This document shows positions 35,055 through 43,532 of a stretch of 64,000 bases of DNA, piece after piece. The translations under genes were made by a program, and so were the position numbers. How positions within the stretch are numbered: the stretch's first letter is position 1; each line of letters opens with the position of its first letter. The notes under the pieces were generated by a model. That model saw nothing but the letters and a program-made list of their open reading frames with translations. It did no database searches and was not told where the DNA came from. This DNA comes from Fibrobacterota bacterium (GTDB lineage: Bacteria > Fibrobacterota > Chitinivibrionia > Chitinivibrionales > Chitinispirillaceae). Location: contig JAEWVR010000035.1 of NCBI GenBank assembly GCA_023459055.1, forward strand, positions 62,001 through 126,000, written 5' to 3'.

Positions 35055-37445
35055 CTACCTTCCAGTCAAGGTCACCCTGAATGAACTGTTTCCGACTTCC
35101 GGTGATGACAATGTCATAAGATAATTGCCGCTGCGAATAATTCTGCAATTATCATGTACATTTATTGATATCGAATTGACACCACCAGACAATGATATAT
35201 CTTTACTATAGACAAGCTTCCCACTCAGATCAAACAGCCGTGCTGTAAGAATTCCTGCTTTCACTGACGGTACCCTCAGATTAATTGTATTGTTCTTCAT
35301 TGATACTGTTACCGCTTTCGATACCTGAATGGTTTTTCTGTTGATAACAGGCAACAGGTCAAGATTCATAAGGTCTTTCAAACTGATATCGTCAATGGAT
35401 ATCCCGTCACCCGTAGTAACAATATTTGATTCAACAGTAACCATATCTACCGTAGATTTTAGTACCACCTGATCCACCAAACGGATAGCGCCTGTAGTCA
35501 CTGTGTTTACGACAGTATCAGTCCACAACGCAACACCCGGTTCAAGTGCCAAAAGACTTGTCTGTGTTGTGGTTATACCATATTTCAAACCGATATCAAT
35601 AATTGACTGCCAGTATTGATTGAGATTTGTTATTGCGTAATACTTTGCAGATGTAAATGCATGGCTTACATCATACAGGTTTCTGTAAGCCGAACTTGCC
35701 GGATTGAAATCAGGTTTGACAGTTAACTCTTTTGTAAACCACATGCCACCAAGTTTGCCTTTGATATTTACTTTGAACGATTTGGTATAGAGTGATGCAA
35801 GATGCCCAGCTATGCGCAGATTTCTAATATTCATATATGACGATGGATAATACACCCCATCCATAATCATTGCATTATTATAATAGTAATAGGAGGCATC
35901 AGTGCAGTAATAAATATCATTAAGGCCCTCGCTTGTGATCTGTAGTTTCTGAAGTCCTGAATAATTGGAGCTTCCGTAAAGTGGTGGAAGATATGGTACC
36001 ATAACCCTCTTACCATCGACAACTTTATATGAATAACTGATTGCAGAGGCATTCAGAAGATCAGCGAGCCTGAAACCACCTGTCAACTGTGCAATAGAGT
36101 ACAGTGACGATGAACCATCAACAGTAAAGATTGTCGCATCTGTTGTGTCGGCAATCGTTCTGAGATTGTTGATTAAAACCTGCTGGGGACTTAATACACC
36201 AGTAGCTGTAGCAGTAGTGTTATACTCAAGCAAATCGGAAATAAGAATTATAGTGCCTTTAGGTTCTTGCGCAATTGCTTTATTAAGAAGCATTTCAGTC
36301 GGTGTTACACCAGACGGTGTAATGGAATTAACAAGCTGCATCGCAGCTGCGAGGTTTTCCTTTGATGCCGCGCGGGGTGAATCAAAGACAGAAATGACCG
36401 ATTCACCTATACCAATAAGAACATTGAACTTATCGGATGATCCGACATATTGACGTAACGCGAGAACTGCATATTTCTTTGCATTTTCCCAAATTGCAAC
36501 ATCTTTATAATAATCGGGTATAATCGCTCTGTTTTTATAATAAACGGTATCTTTGTCAAGTGTTTTACAACGGACATCAAGTGCGATTATTTTCGTAGCT
36601 GGCTCATTTTCGAAGATTACCGCATTGTCATCAAGCTCTGTTGTGAATCCGGCACTGAACATATCTGCAATAGTATCATATCCGGTCCAGACATACGGAT
36701 CAGTACCTGAAATATCAGCTGTGGTAATAACACAAGTGTCAAGTCGACGCAAATCTGCAGACTCAATTGTCAGTGGCTTTGATACCGTAAATTCACCTCT
36801 TGATACAGTACCGGTAATGACATTATATGTTTTATTATCACCCGCGACATATGACATTGTTACTGCAGGGTATTTATTTACACCAGTAAAGTTGATACTA
36901 TCATACATAAATGGCACAGATGCCTTCAATAGTGAGCTTTTAGAATCATCTGTAAAGGTATGCTGAAATTCAATTTCTATACGTCTGGAACTATTTGCCA
37001 AAGCAGGAAATATTCTTAACGAGTAGCTTCCATTACCACTATATGTCAATAATGTCGGATCCCGTCTTGTTCCAACAATCGAATTGTATTGCTGGGTAGC
37101 GAGATCTTTTCTCTGAACATACGCTTTCACCGGTTTATCATTTATCCAGAGCCACATATTTTGCGCAACATAACTTTCAGGTAAAGAAAAATTCGCTGTG
37201 ATCTCAATAGAATCATTTGCGGGTACAACTCGCTGAGCATATGGAACAGGTGTAATGGAAAGTGATACTTTTGTATTGATCAGCCCATAAGAAACCTGAT
37301 TTGCGATATGAATTGAGTCAACACTTGTCTGGTAGTTTATTCCCTCCCTGACATTGCGTGAATAAAAGGCCCCGAAATTTAGTGATGCGCTTACCGCATT
37401 GGCGCATAGCAGAACTCCTGCTGCTGCAGATATAATTTTTAACAT
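35055..37445 (-). CDS. Secreted VIT-domain protein with degenerate VWA-like domain and C-terminal sorting-like tail
   Basis: A 796-aa secreted protein with a signal peptide (residues 1-20, ending AVSA-SLNFG). Residues about 45-185 are a VIT domain as in inter-alpha-trypsin inhibitor heavy chains (ANFSLPESYVAQNMWLWIND, VKAYVQRKDLATQQYNSIVG, RDPTLLTYSGNGSYSLRIFP). Residues about 275-450 have the strand order of a VWA domain (KIIALDVRCKTLDKD, KFNVLIGIGESVISVF, GTIILISDLLEYN), but the metal-binding DxSxS is replaced by DVRCK. The C-terminus (RLFDLSGKLVYSKDI, SGNYLMTLSS) is a FlgD/T9SS-like tail. Adhesion or matrix binding is likely. A strong GGAGGAG precedes the ATG, and a terminator follows. Confidence 0.85.
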   Translation of the reverse strand: MLKIISAAAGVLLCANAVSASLNFGAFYSRNVREGINYQTSVDSIHIANQVSYGLINTKVSLSITPVPYAQRVVPANDSIEITANFSLPESYVAQNMWLWINDKPVKAYVQRKDLATQQYNSIVGTRRDPTLLTYSGNGSYSLRIFPALANSSRRIEIEFQHTFTDDSKSSLLKASVPFMYDSINFTGVNKYPAVTMSYVAGDNKTYNVITGTVSRGEFTVSKPLTIESADLRRLDTCVITTADISGTDPYVWTGYDTIADMFSAGFTTELDDNAVIFENEPATKIIALDVRCKTLDKDTVYYKNRAIIPDYYKDVAIWENAKKYAVLALRQYVGSSDKFNVLIGIGESVISVFDSPRAASKENLAAAMQLVNSITPSGVTPTEMLLNKAIAQEPKGTIILISDLLEYNTTATATGVLSPQQVLINNLRTIADTTDATIFTVDGSSSLYSIAQLTGGFRLADLLNASAISYSYKVVDGKRVMVPYLPPLYGSSNYSGLQKLQITSEGLNDIYYCTDASYYYYNNAMIMDGVYYPSSYMNIRNLRIAGHLASLYTKSFKVNIKGKLGGMWFTKELTVKPDFNPASSAYRNLYDVSHAFTSAKYYAITNLNQYWQSIIDIGLKYGITTTQTSLLALEPGVALWTDTVVNTVTTGAIRLVDQVVLKSTVDMVTVESNIVTTGDGISIDDISLKDLMNLDLLPVINRKTIQVSKAVTVSMKNNTINLRVPSVKAGILTARLFDLSGKLVYSKDISLSGGVNSISINVHDNCRIIRSGNYLMTLSSPEVGNSSFRVTLTGR

Positions 37446-37862
37446 CCTATCTCCTCCATTGAAGAACTTGTTTCTCTCCCTGGAACAATGCCAGAGACGT
37501 AATAAAAAACAGGCAGATGCATCTGGTATAAAGATACCTAACGGAACCTGTACTGTCTACACTTCAAACAATTATCTGTATTCTTGTGTATACAGGAATT
37601 TAAATGATAATTAGATGTATATCATTGATATTTAAAGATAATTAATAAACAAAAATATTTTGTATATTCATTTGTGTCACATTTTTGGTAGGGACAAGGC
37701 ATGCCTTGTCCCTACCAAAAATGTTTACCCATGCATTAACGTCGCACCGGTGCCGATTGTGCACCACAAATCAGAAAACATCAATAATATGGTATACATA
37801 ACAAAAATTTATTTATATTCCTAGTAACTGTTTAAGTGATTAAATCTGAGCCTGGAGAGCGC
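37446..37862. other. Intergenic region between divergent genes
   Basis: About 415 bp between the VIT gene (minus) and the DppD-type gene (plus). Apart from the 46-bp palindrome at 37679-37724, I see no gene and no clear promoter. The stretch 37560-37680 is strongly AT-rich and is the likely place for the divergent promoters. Confidence 0.5.
37679..37724. repeat. 46-bp perfect palindrome, GTAGGGACAAGG/CCTTGTCCCTAC family, copy 2
   Basis: All 23 base pairs match around the centre GGCATGCC (37698-37705). The inner GTAGGGACAAGG arm also occurs at 31255-31279; the outer ACATTTTTG arm is special to this copy. Such palindromes are typical of dispersed REP-like elements. It could also serve as a terminator in either direction, since T-rich and A-rich flanks surround a GC-rich stem. 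Confidence 0.9.
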
Positions 37863-38831
37863 TTGTCAATATGTCTTTCATGTAATGATCTGCATGTTTC
37901 CTTTAAAATGCCCGATTATACTGCGCATGCAGTCAAAGGTGTTACATTCGAGATTCCGGACAGACAGACGATCAGTATTGTCGGTGAATCGGGATGCGGA
38001 AAAACGATGACAGCGTTATCGTTACTGCGCCTGGTTCCTGAACCCTACGGAACTATTCACCGGGGTTCAATATTTTTTGAAAATCGTGATATCCTGCAAT
38101 TGAAGAAAGATGAGCTCAGACGTTTACGGGGCGGGAAGATTTCAATGATTTTCCAGGATCCGATGACATCACTGAATCCACTCATTACTTGTGGTAAACA
38201 GATTACTGAAATGATTGAATGCCATACAACCTCAAAGCCAAAAGATGCAATAGACCGGACCCTGCAACTGCTGAGTGAGGTTGGTATTGCGGATCCATCA
38301 CGCACCTTTTCAAGCTACCCGCATCAATTGAGTGGCGGAATGCGTCAGAGGGTGATGATTGCTATGGCATTATCCTGTTCACCACGGCTGCTTATTGCTG
38401 ATGAACCTACGACTGCTCTTGACGTAACCGTTCAGGCTAAGATCCTTGATCTTCTTTACAATTTGCAGCATGCAAAAAACATGTCCATGATGCTCATTAC
38501 GCATAATCTTGGAATTGTTGCTGATATCGCGAATCAGGTAATCGTTATGTATGGCGGCGAGATCATGGAATTCGCACCGGTTAAGAACCTTTTTGATTCA
38601 CCTGCTCATCCGTATACTAAAAACCTCCTCGAAACCATTCCTCATACAGATAATAAAAAAGGCAGACTTACGGTTATTCCGGGAGAGGTTCCCACATTAC
38701 GCAATATTCCTTCGGGTTGCCCCTTTAATCCCAGATGCTCAAAGGCAACAGAACGATGCATTAAAGAGCATCCACCTTTGTATACTATTGATAACAATCA
38801 TACCGTGAGATGTTTTCTCTATGACAAATAA
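37863..38831 (+). CDS. Oligopeptide/dipeptide ABC transporter ATP-binding protein, DppD/OppD type
   Basis: A cytoplasmic ATPase energising peptide or nickel import. I prefer the TTG at 37863, 3 bp after GGAGAG; a GTG at 37836 is the alternative. The protein is 322 aa, close to E. coli DppD (327). Motifs are GESGCGKTM (Walker A), MIFQDPMTSLNP (Q-loop), LSGGMRQRVMIAMAL (signature), LLIADEPTTALDVT (Walker B) and ITHNLGIVADIA (H-loop). The C-terminal oligo_HPY region has HPYTKNLLETIP and the Cys motif CPFNPRCSKATERC, the DppD-type iron-sulphur-like site. The next gene, for the partner ATPase, overlaps by 11 bp. No permease or binding-protein gene is nearby. Confidence 0.93.
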   Translation: MSICLSCNDLHVSFKMPDYTAHAVKGVTFEIPDRQTISIVGESGCGKTMTALSLLRLVPEPYGTIHRGSIFFENRDILQLKKDELRRLRGGKISMIFQDPMTSLNPLITCGKQITEMIECHTTSKPKDAIDRTLQLLSEVGIADPSRTFSSYPHQLSGGMRQRVMIAMALSCSPRLLIADEPTTALDVTVQAKILDLLYNLQHAKNMSMMLITHNLGIVADIANQVIVMYGGEIMEFAPVKNLFDSPAHPYTKNLLETIPHTDNKKGRLTVIPGEVPTLRNIPSGCPFNPRCSKATERCIKEHPPLYTIDNNHTVRCFLYDK

Positions 38832-39819
38832 TAAACCAGATACAAATTATCCGGTAGTAACTGTTGATAAACTCAAAGTTCACTATCCTGTTCGTAAAGG
38901 TGTTTTCGGAAAAACAACAGGATATGTTAAAGCGGTTGATTCGATATCATTTACAATTAATACAGGTGATGTGTTTGCACTGGTTGGTGAATCCGGCTGT
39001 GGAAAGACGACTGCGGCACAAGCAGTCCTTGGCTTGAATCATATTACGGATGGGCGTGTTCAGCTTTACTTAAGTGATTTCAGTCACAAACCGGTTGAAT
39101 GGGTAACACTTGGCCATAAAGCCCGGAGAACAATCCGCAAACACATTCAGATCGTTTTTCAGGATCCCTATAGTTCACTCAACCCCCGCCTTACTATCGG
39201 TTCCATACTTGAAGAGCCACTTCAGATACACAATCTTTATAGTAAACAGGATCGGAAAAATATAGTTGCAAACCTGATGAAACAGGTTGGACTTTCAACA
39301 GAGTACCTCACACGATACCCCCATGAATTCAGCGGCGGTCAGCGTCAACGGGTTGGTATCGCAAGAGCGCTTGCGACAAATCCTCAATGCGTTGTTGCAG
39401 ACGAACCGGTGAGTGCACTTGACGTTTCGATACAGGCTCAGATTATTAACCTGATGCAGGATCTGCGAGTATCTCATAATCTGACACAACTGTTTATTTC
39501 CCACGATCTCGCTGTGGTTCGCCATCTTGCAAACAAAGTCGCGGTAATGTACCTTGGCAAAATTGTTGAATCCGGTACCGATGAACAGATATTTACAAAT
39601 CCAAAACACCCCTATACAATGCTTCTACTTGACAGTATTCCAATCCCCGGAAAAGGTCGTCTCCATAAAAACATCCCGAATGAAATTGAACTGATTCCTA
39701 ATAAGACAGGATGCAGTTTTTATCCCCGGTGCAACAGACGCAACTCAGCCTGCCTTGATACAATACCGGAACTAAAGGAACACGACAGTAATCATTTCTG
39801 CGCATGCATAAATATATAA
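38821..39819 (+). CDS. Oligopeptide/dipeptide ABC transporter ATP-binding protein, DppF/OppF type
   Basis: The 332-aa partner of the preceding ATPase. It has GESGCGKTT (Walker A), IVFQDPYSSLNPRLTIG, FSGGQRQRVGIARAL, CVVADEPVSALDVSIQ and ISHDLAVVRHLAN. The C-terminal HPYTMLLLDSIP and CSFYPRCNRRNSAC form the oligo_HPY/Cys region. The two ATPases would form a heterodimer under a DppB/DppC permease. That permease and the solute-binding protein must be encoded elsewhere, since both sides hold unrelated genes. A 7-bp stem hairpin at 39819-39840 overlaps the stop codon and could be a weak terminator. Confidence 0.93.
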   Translation: MTNNKPDTNYPVVTVDKLKVHYPVRKGVFGKTTGYVKAVDSISFTINTGDVFALVGESGCGKTTAAQAVLGLNHITDGRVQLYLSDFSHKPVEWVTLGHKARRTIRKHIQIVFQDPYSSLNPRLTIGSILEEPLQIHNLYSKQDRKNIVANLMKQVGLSTEYLTRYPHEFSGGQRQRVGIARALATNPQCVVADEPVSALDVSIQAQIINLMQDLRVSHNLTQLFISHDLAVVRHLANKVAVMYLGKIVESGTDEQIFTNPKHPYTMLLLDSIPIPGKGRLHKNIPNEIELIPNKTGCSFYPRCNRRNSACLDTIPELKEHDSNHFCACINI

Positions 39820-39886
39820 CCTGAACCGGACGATTCAGGTATAACAGATGATCGTAACTATACTACGTTTATACTAGTTCCAGAAA

Positions 39887-40459
39887 CTATTTAGCATCTG
39901 CCGACAGCGGCAGAACAACTGCGGACTTAATGACAACCGGTGTTACCGGTACATCAGTCATCATTCCCGATGAGGTTGTCGGGACTTTCGCAATTGCATC
40001 AACAATATCCATACCCTGAATAACTTTACCAAATACACAATATCCATATCCGGAGGTTGATGTATTCTTATGATCAAGAGCAGGATTGTCTACTACATTG
40101 ATAAAAAACTGAGCAGTTGCAGAATTTGGATTATTCTTTCGTGCCATTGCAACAGTGCGGCGAACATTTTTTACTTTATTATGTGCTTCGTTCTGAATTG
40201 GTGCTTTGGTTTCTTTGTCTTTCATATCAGCGGTCAAGCCACCACCCTGAATCATAAAGCCATCAATTACTCTATGGAAAATTGTCCCATTGTAAAATTT
40301 GTTATTTACATAGTCTAAAAAGTTAGCCACCGTTTTTGGTGCTGTTGTACTATCCAGGCGGATAATAATATCACCCATAGTCGTTTCCAGTTTTACTTCT
40401 GGGTTTGAAGCAAGTGCAATTGAACAAAAAACAGCTATGGCAGCAATCATTTTAATCAT
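39887..40459 (-). CDS. ppiA: Periplasmic cyclophilin-type peptidyl-prolyl cis-trans isomerase
   Basis: A 190-aa cyclophilin exported by a signal peptide (MIKMIAAIAVFCSIALAS, cleavage before NPEV). It catalyses proline isomerisation in the periplasm. The active-site region FHRVIDGFMIQGGG (catalytic Arg) and SATAQFFINV are intact, and VFGKVIQGMDIVDAIAKVPT is the usual family end. A strong GGAGGT precedes the ATG. It stands alone. The symbol is by similarity; a specific substrate is not evident. Confidence 0.93.
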   Translation of the reverse strand: MIKMIAAIAVFCSIALASNPEVKLETTMGDIIIRLDSTTAPKTVANFLDYVNNKFYNGTIFHRVIDGFMIQGGGLTADMKDKETKAPIQNEAHNKVKNVRRTVAMARKNNPNSATAQFFINVVDNPALDHKNTSTSGYGYCVFGKVIQGMDIVDAIAKVPTTSSGMMTDVPVTPVVIKSAVVLPLSADAK

Positions 40460-40658
40460 AATTATTTTACCTCCGGAAAAGTGTTTTTGTCATAAACATT
40501 GTGTCGAGACTAATGTTAGATAAAATATATCATCCTTAATTTATGAACAATTTCTTTTCTGTCTTTCTGTACCCGAACTTCAATTCAATTGGATACGCAT
40601 TTTAAAATGTGTATATTTACAATTCTATACTACAGGATTAAAAGTCAGACTGATCACT

Positions 40659-40928
40659 ATGACAACCAACGACAAACAGAAATTACAGGAATGGATAGTA
40701 TACATCATTCAATGCAGCGATAAAACCTTTTATACAGGTATCACCAATAATTTACAAAACCGCATTGAACTTCATCGTGCAGGAAAAGGGGCACGATACA
40801 CCCGTGGCCGCTCACCGCTGATTCTTGTCTATTCAGAGAAGTGCGCTACAAAAAGCATTGCATTAAAACGGGAATATGCGATCAAGCAGTTATCCCGTGA
40901 AGAAAAAGAAGCCCTGATTTCGGGCTGA
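40659..40928 (+). CDS. GIY-YIG domain protein (UPF0213/YhbQ-like)
   Basis: An 89-aa single-domain GIY-YIG fold protein. The motif pair appears as WIVYIIQCSDKTFYTGITNN, followed by the conserved Arg-His helix (NRIELHRAGKGARYTRGR) and PLILVYSE...ALKREYAIKQLSR. Members of this group are small putative DNA endonucleases, with YhbQ showing ssDNA/hairpin nuclease activity in some reports; the role here is unknown. There is no obvious Shine-Dalgarno. It is followed by an AT-rich hairpin. Confidence 0.9.
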   Translation: MTTNDKQKLQEWIVYIIQCSDKTFYTGITNNLQNRIELHRAGKGARYTRGRSPLILVYSEKCATKSIALKREYAIKQLSREEKEALISG

Positions 40929-40948
40929 ACGGTATTGTTATTCTTCTT

Positions 40949-40982
40949 AATAACCTGATACCTGAAGAATTATCAGGTTATT
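40949..40982. terminator. Probable bidirectional terminator
   Basis: A perfect 12-bp stem (AATAACCTGATA / TATCAGGTTATT) with a 10-nt loop lies between the convergent GIY-YIG and EAL/HDOD genes. It is AT-rich and has only short T-tracts, so it is weaker than the other terminators in the window. Confidence 0.6.
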
Positions 40983-41025
40983 ATTTACAATTAATAGTCA
41001 TGGTACAAAAGCCATTTGGCGATTA

Positions 41026-42255
41026 TTAACCATTCGCGGTATCCGATTTAATTTGATTAGCCCACCCCACCGCTTCAATATATATTTCTGTCGCCTTTTC
41101 TTTGTCAAGCTTCAATTTCCCTGAAAGTTCATCAAAAAGGTCCCATTGCCCTTTTTCATAGGAAAGTATTGTACGTAAAATCCAGTATAGTGAATTCTCT
41201 TTTCCAAGCAGTGCCTCTTTTACATCAGATGCAAGCGGGAGTTTTGCAATCACTTCATCAATCGGGCGGTTAAAAAAGACATCGATACAGGAAAATAATC
41301 CCATAAGGAACACTTCCGATTCCCGTTCCGGACATCCGATAATCTTGGTCACCATTTCTCCGAATTTTGCGCGAACAAGCACCAGCCACACGAGTTCATC
41401 AGGTTGATCTGTTCCCATATCCCGTACTATGACAAATGACAACCATTTCTGTAGTTCGCGAAGCCCCAGATAGACCAATGCCTGCTTGATTGATTTTATT
41501 TCAGACGTTCTGCGAAATGCAGCTGAATTAACAAGACGCAAAATCTTGTATGAAAGAGACAGATCACGCTGTGTTATTGCCGTCAAAACATTAACATCCG
41601 GTTCTGGTTTTGCCAATTCGTTAAGGAGTTGAAACTGCGCCAGTTTTGATGGTGTAATAGCTTTACCGTCAACAATAACCGGCTTACTGAAAAAATACCC
41701 CTGAAATAGTGAATATCCACATTTTGCAGCCCAGATAAACTCTTCCTCCTTCTCAACTTTTTCCGCAAGAAAGAGTATCTTGTGCGATTTAAGATCGCGG
41801 ACAATTTCAGCCTGCTGCATAGGAGTACATTTCACAAAATCGACTTTTATAATGTCAATATACGGGTACAGTGTATTATACCTGTCGATATCAGCTGCGG
41901 TGAAATCATCAATAGCAATAACAAATCCGTTTTTTTTCAATTCAACACAAATCTCAACAAGGTTGTTATCAGCGGTTACATCCTCAAGAATCTCAACCAC
42001 CAGCGATTCTCTTGAAAAGAGCATCGGGGTTTCCTCTTTGAGGTGTGTGAAGGTAAAGTTAATAAATGCTTTTTTGTTTTGAGTCAATGAATCAAGTCCC
42101 AAAACAAGTAGTGAATTCGTTATAAGCGCAGATGTCGCCGTATCACCATCAATGCCGCTAAATGAGTTTATTCTGCTATTACGATAAAGAAGCTCGTACG
42201 CAACGACTTCTTTTTTGGTATTGAAAATGGGTTGACGAGCAACAAATATTTCCAC
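41026..42255 (-). CDS. EAL-like/HDOD signal-transduction protein (YuxH type)
   Basis: A 409-aa cytoplasmic regulator. Residues 1-195 follow the EAL fold (FVARQPIFNTKKEVVAYELL, VEILEDV, GFVIAIDDFTA, IDIIKVDF, LAEKVE), but the signature Glu-Ala-Leu is YELLYRN, and several catalytic metal ligands differ, so c-di-GMP hydrolysis is unlikely. Residues about 200-390 are an HDOD domain (AITQRDLSLSYKILRLVNSA, IKSIKQALVYLGLRELQKWL). The start is GTG with GAGGA upstream. Proteins of this build control motility or biofilm by binding partners. It may relate functionally to the GGDEF protein at 25.6-30.9 kb, but no linkage is visible. Confidence 0.92.
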   Translation of the reverse strand: MEIFVARQPIFNTKKEVVAYELLYRNSRINSFSGIDGDTATSALITNSLLVLGLDSLTQNKKAFINFTFTHLKEETPMLFSRESLVVEILEDVTADNNLVEICVELKKNGFVIAIDDFTAADIDRYNTLYPYIDIIKVDFVKCTPMQQAEIVRDLKSHKILFLAEKVEKEEEFIWAAKCGYSLFQGYFFSKPVIVDGKAITPSKLAQFQLLNELAKPEPDVNVLTAITQRDLSLSYKILRLVNSAAFRRTSEIKSIKQALVYLGLRELQKWLSFVIVRDMGTDQPDELVWLVLVRAKFGEMVTKIIGCPERESEVFLMGLFSCIDVFFNRPIDEVIAKLPLASDVKEALLGKENSLYWILRTILSYEKGQWDLFDELSGKLKLDKEKATEIYIEAVGWANQIKSDTANG

Positions 42256-42742
42256 GGTAATTCCTCACATATAGTTTATTTTCAATATCTTAACAAGTAA
42301 TTACTATTCTATTATTATTCGAGTATATGACATTTGCCACCAGGGAATATCAAAAAAATCAACGTATATCCGGAATATATCTGATGATTATATCATTATA
42401 AAAAATCATTGCAATGTAAACATTGCTGGTAATGAAAAGGTATACTCTTTGCCGCAACCCGATAGCATAAAAATCCGTTCAGATTTCGGTATGGTGAAGT
42501 ATTCTCATTATGGGCCAATTGTTTCATGACTACATTATTTGCCTGGCATCAACATTCTAAGTACCGGAAAATAAATGAGTAAAAACAATGGAACCTTAAT
42601 GCTGTGTTCAGGTAAATATTTGATAAATTTCTGAACGCGCGTTTATTATTTTATCAGATTGCTTTAACATGAAATTATTGTACCAGTTATAGCATTAAAT
42701 CTGGTTTTCCAGTTTCAGTGTGACTGTTAAGAGAGGAATATG
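42256..42742. other. Intergenic region upstream of argB
   Basis: About 487 bp between divergent genes. I see no open reading frame of note, no tRNA and no perfect palindrome. The argBDG promoter should lie here; the last 100 bp are AT-rich, but no convincing -35/-10 pair or ARG-box-like palindrome was found by eye. Confidence 0.4.
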
Positions 42743-43522
42743 ATGCGTACTGTTTGCATAAAAATTGGTGGTTCGACCGTTGATGCAGAGGGGCTTCTTT
42801 TTGAACTTGGACAAAGCATAAAAACACTTGTCGCAGATGCGTTTCCAATTATTGTTCACGGTGGTGGTAAAGATATCGCCCGACAGCTCGAACTTCTGAA
42901 CAAGGAATTTACATTTATTGAGGGCATGAGGGTCACTGATGCAGAAATGGTAAAGATTGTCCAGATGGTTCTATCCGGTGATGTCAACAAGAGGATTGTC
43001 AATGCACTTCTTATGCAGGGTGTAAACGCATTCGGTTTCAGTGGTGTTGACAGTAATCTCTTTGAGGCATCAAAGATGCTTATGAAAGGTCAGGATATCG
43101 GTTTTGTTGGGCAAATTGACAAAGTAAACACATCGATAATTGACATTCTTAAAGCAAACAGAATTATCCCGGTTATTTCACCCATTTCGCGTGATGCTTC
43201 GGGATGTATCTACAATGTCAATGCCGACCTTGCCGCAAGTGAACTTGCAATGGCAATCAAAGCTGATGACCTTGTGTTTGTATCCGATGTTCCCGGAGTA
43301 TTAATTGATAAAAAAGTACGAAGCGAGATAAGAACATCAGAAATCGAAGGCCTTATTACCGCAGGCCACATTACCGGAGGAATGATTCCAAAACTTCGCT
43401 CCGCTGCCGACGCTGTGAACCGCGGTGTTGGCAGAGTTCATATATGCGGATGGAAAGACAGTTCTACATTGCGTAACGAACTGACAACATCAACATCTGT
43501 TGGTACAGTCATTTTCAAATAA
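42743..43522 (+). CDS. argB: Acetylglutamate kinase
   Basis: Phosphorylates N-acetylglutamate, the second step of arginine synthesis. Of two tandem ATGs (42740 and 42743) the second lies better behind AGAGGA; the protein is 259 aa. Landmarks are VCIKIGGST, VHGGGKDIARQLELL, GMRVTD, GFVGQID, NVNADLAASELA, VFVSDVPGVL and HITGGMIPKL. The N-terminal extension of arginine-inhibited ArgB proteins is missing, so feedback inhibition by arginine may be absent. It is the first gene of argB-argD-argG. Confidence 0.95.
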   Translation: MRTVCIKIGGSTVDAEGLLFELGQSIKTLVADAFPIIVHGGGKDIARQLELLNKEFTFIEGMRVTDAEMVKIVQMVLSGDVNKRIVNALLMQGVNAFGFSGVDSNLFEASKMLMKGQDIGFVGQIDKVNTSIIDILKANRIIPVISPISRDASGCIYNVNADLAASELAMAIKADDLVFVSDVPGVLIDKKVRSEIRTSEIEGLITAGHITGGMIPKLRSAADAVNRGVGRVHICGWKDSSTLRNELTTSTSVGTVIFK

Positions 43523-43532
43523 CGGGAATTAT

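Noticed and set aside
42256..42742. A tRNA or ARG-box operator upstream of argB
   Set aside because: No cloverleaf-like arms with a TTCRA loop and no repeated 18-bp palindromes were found by eye.
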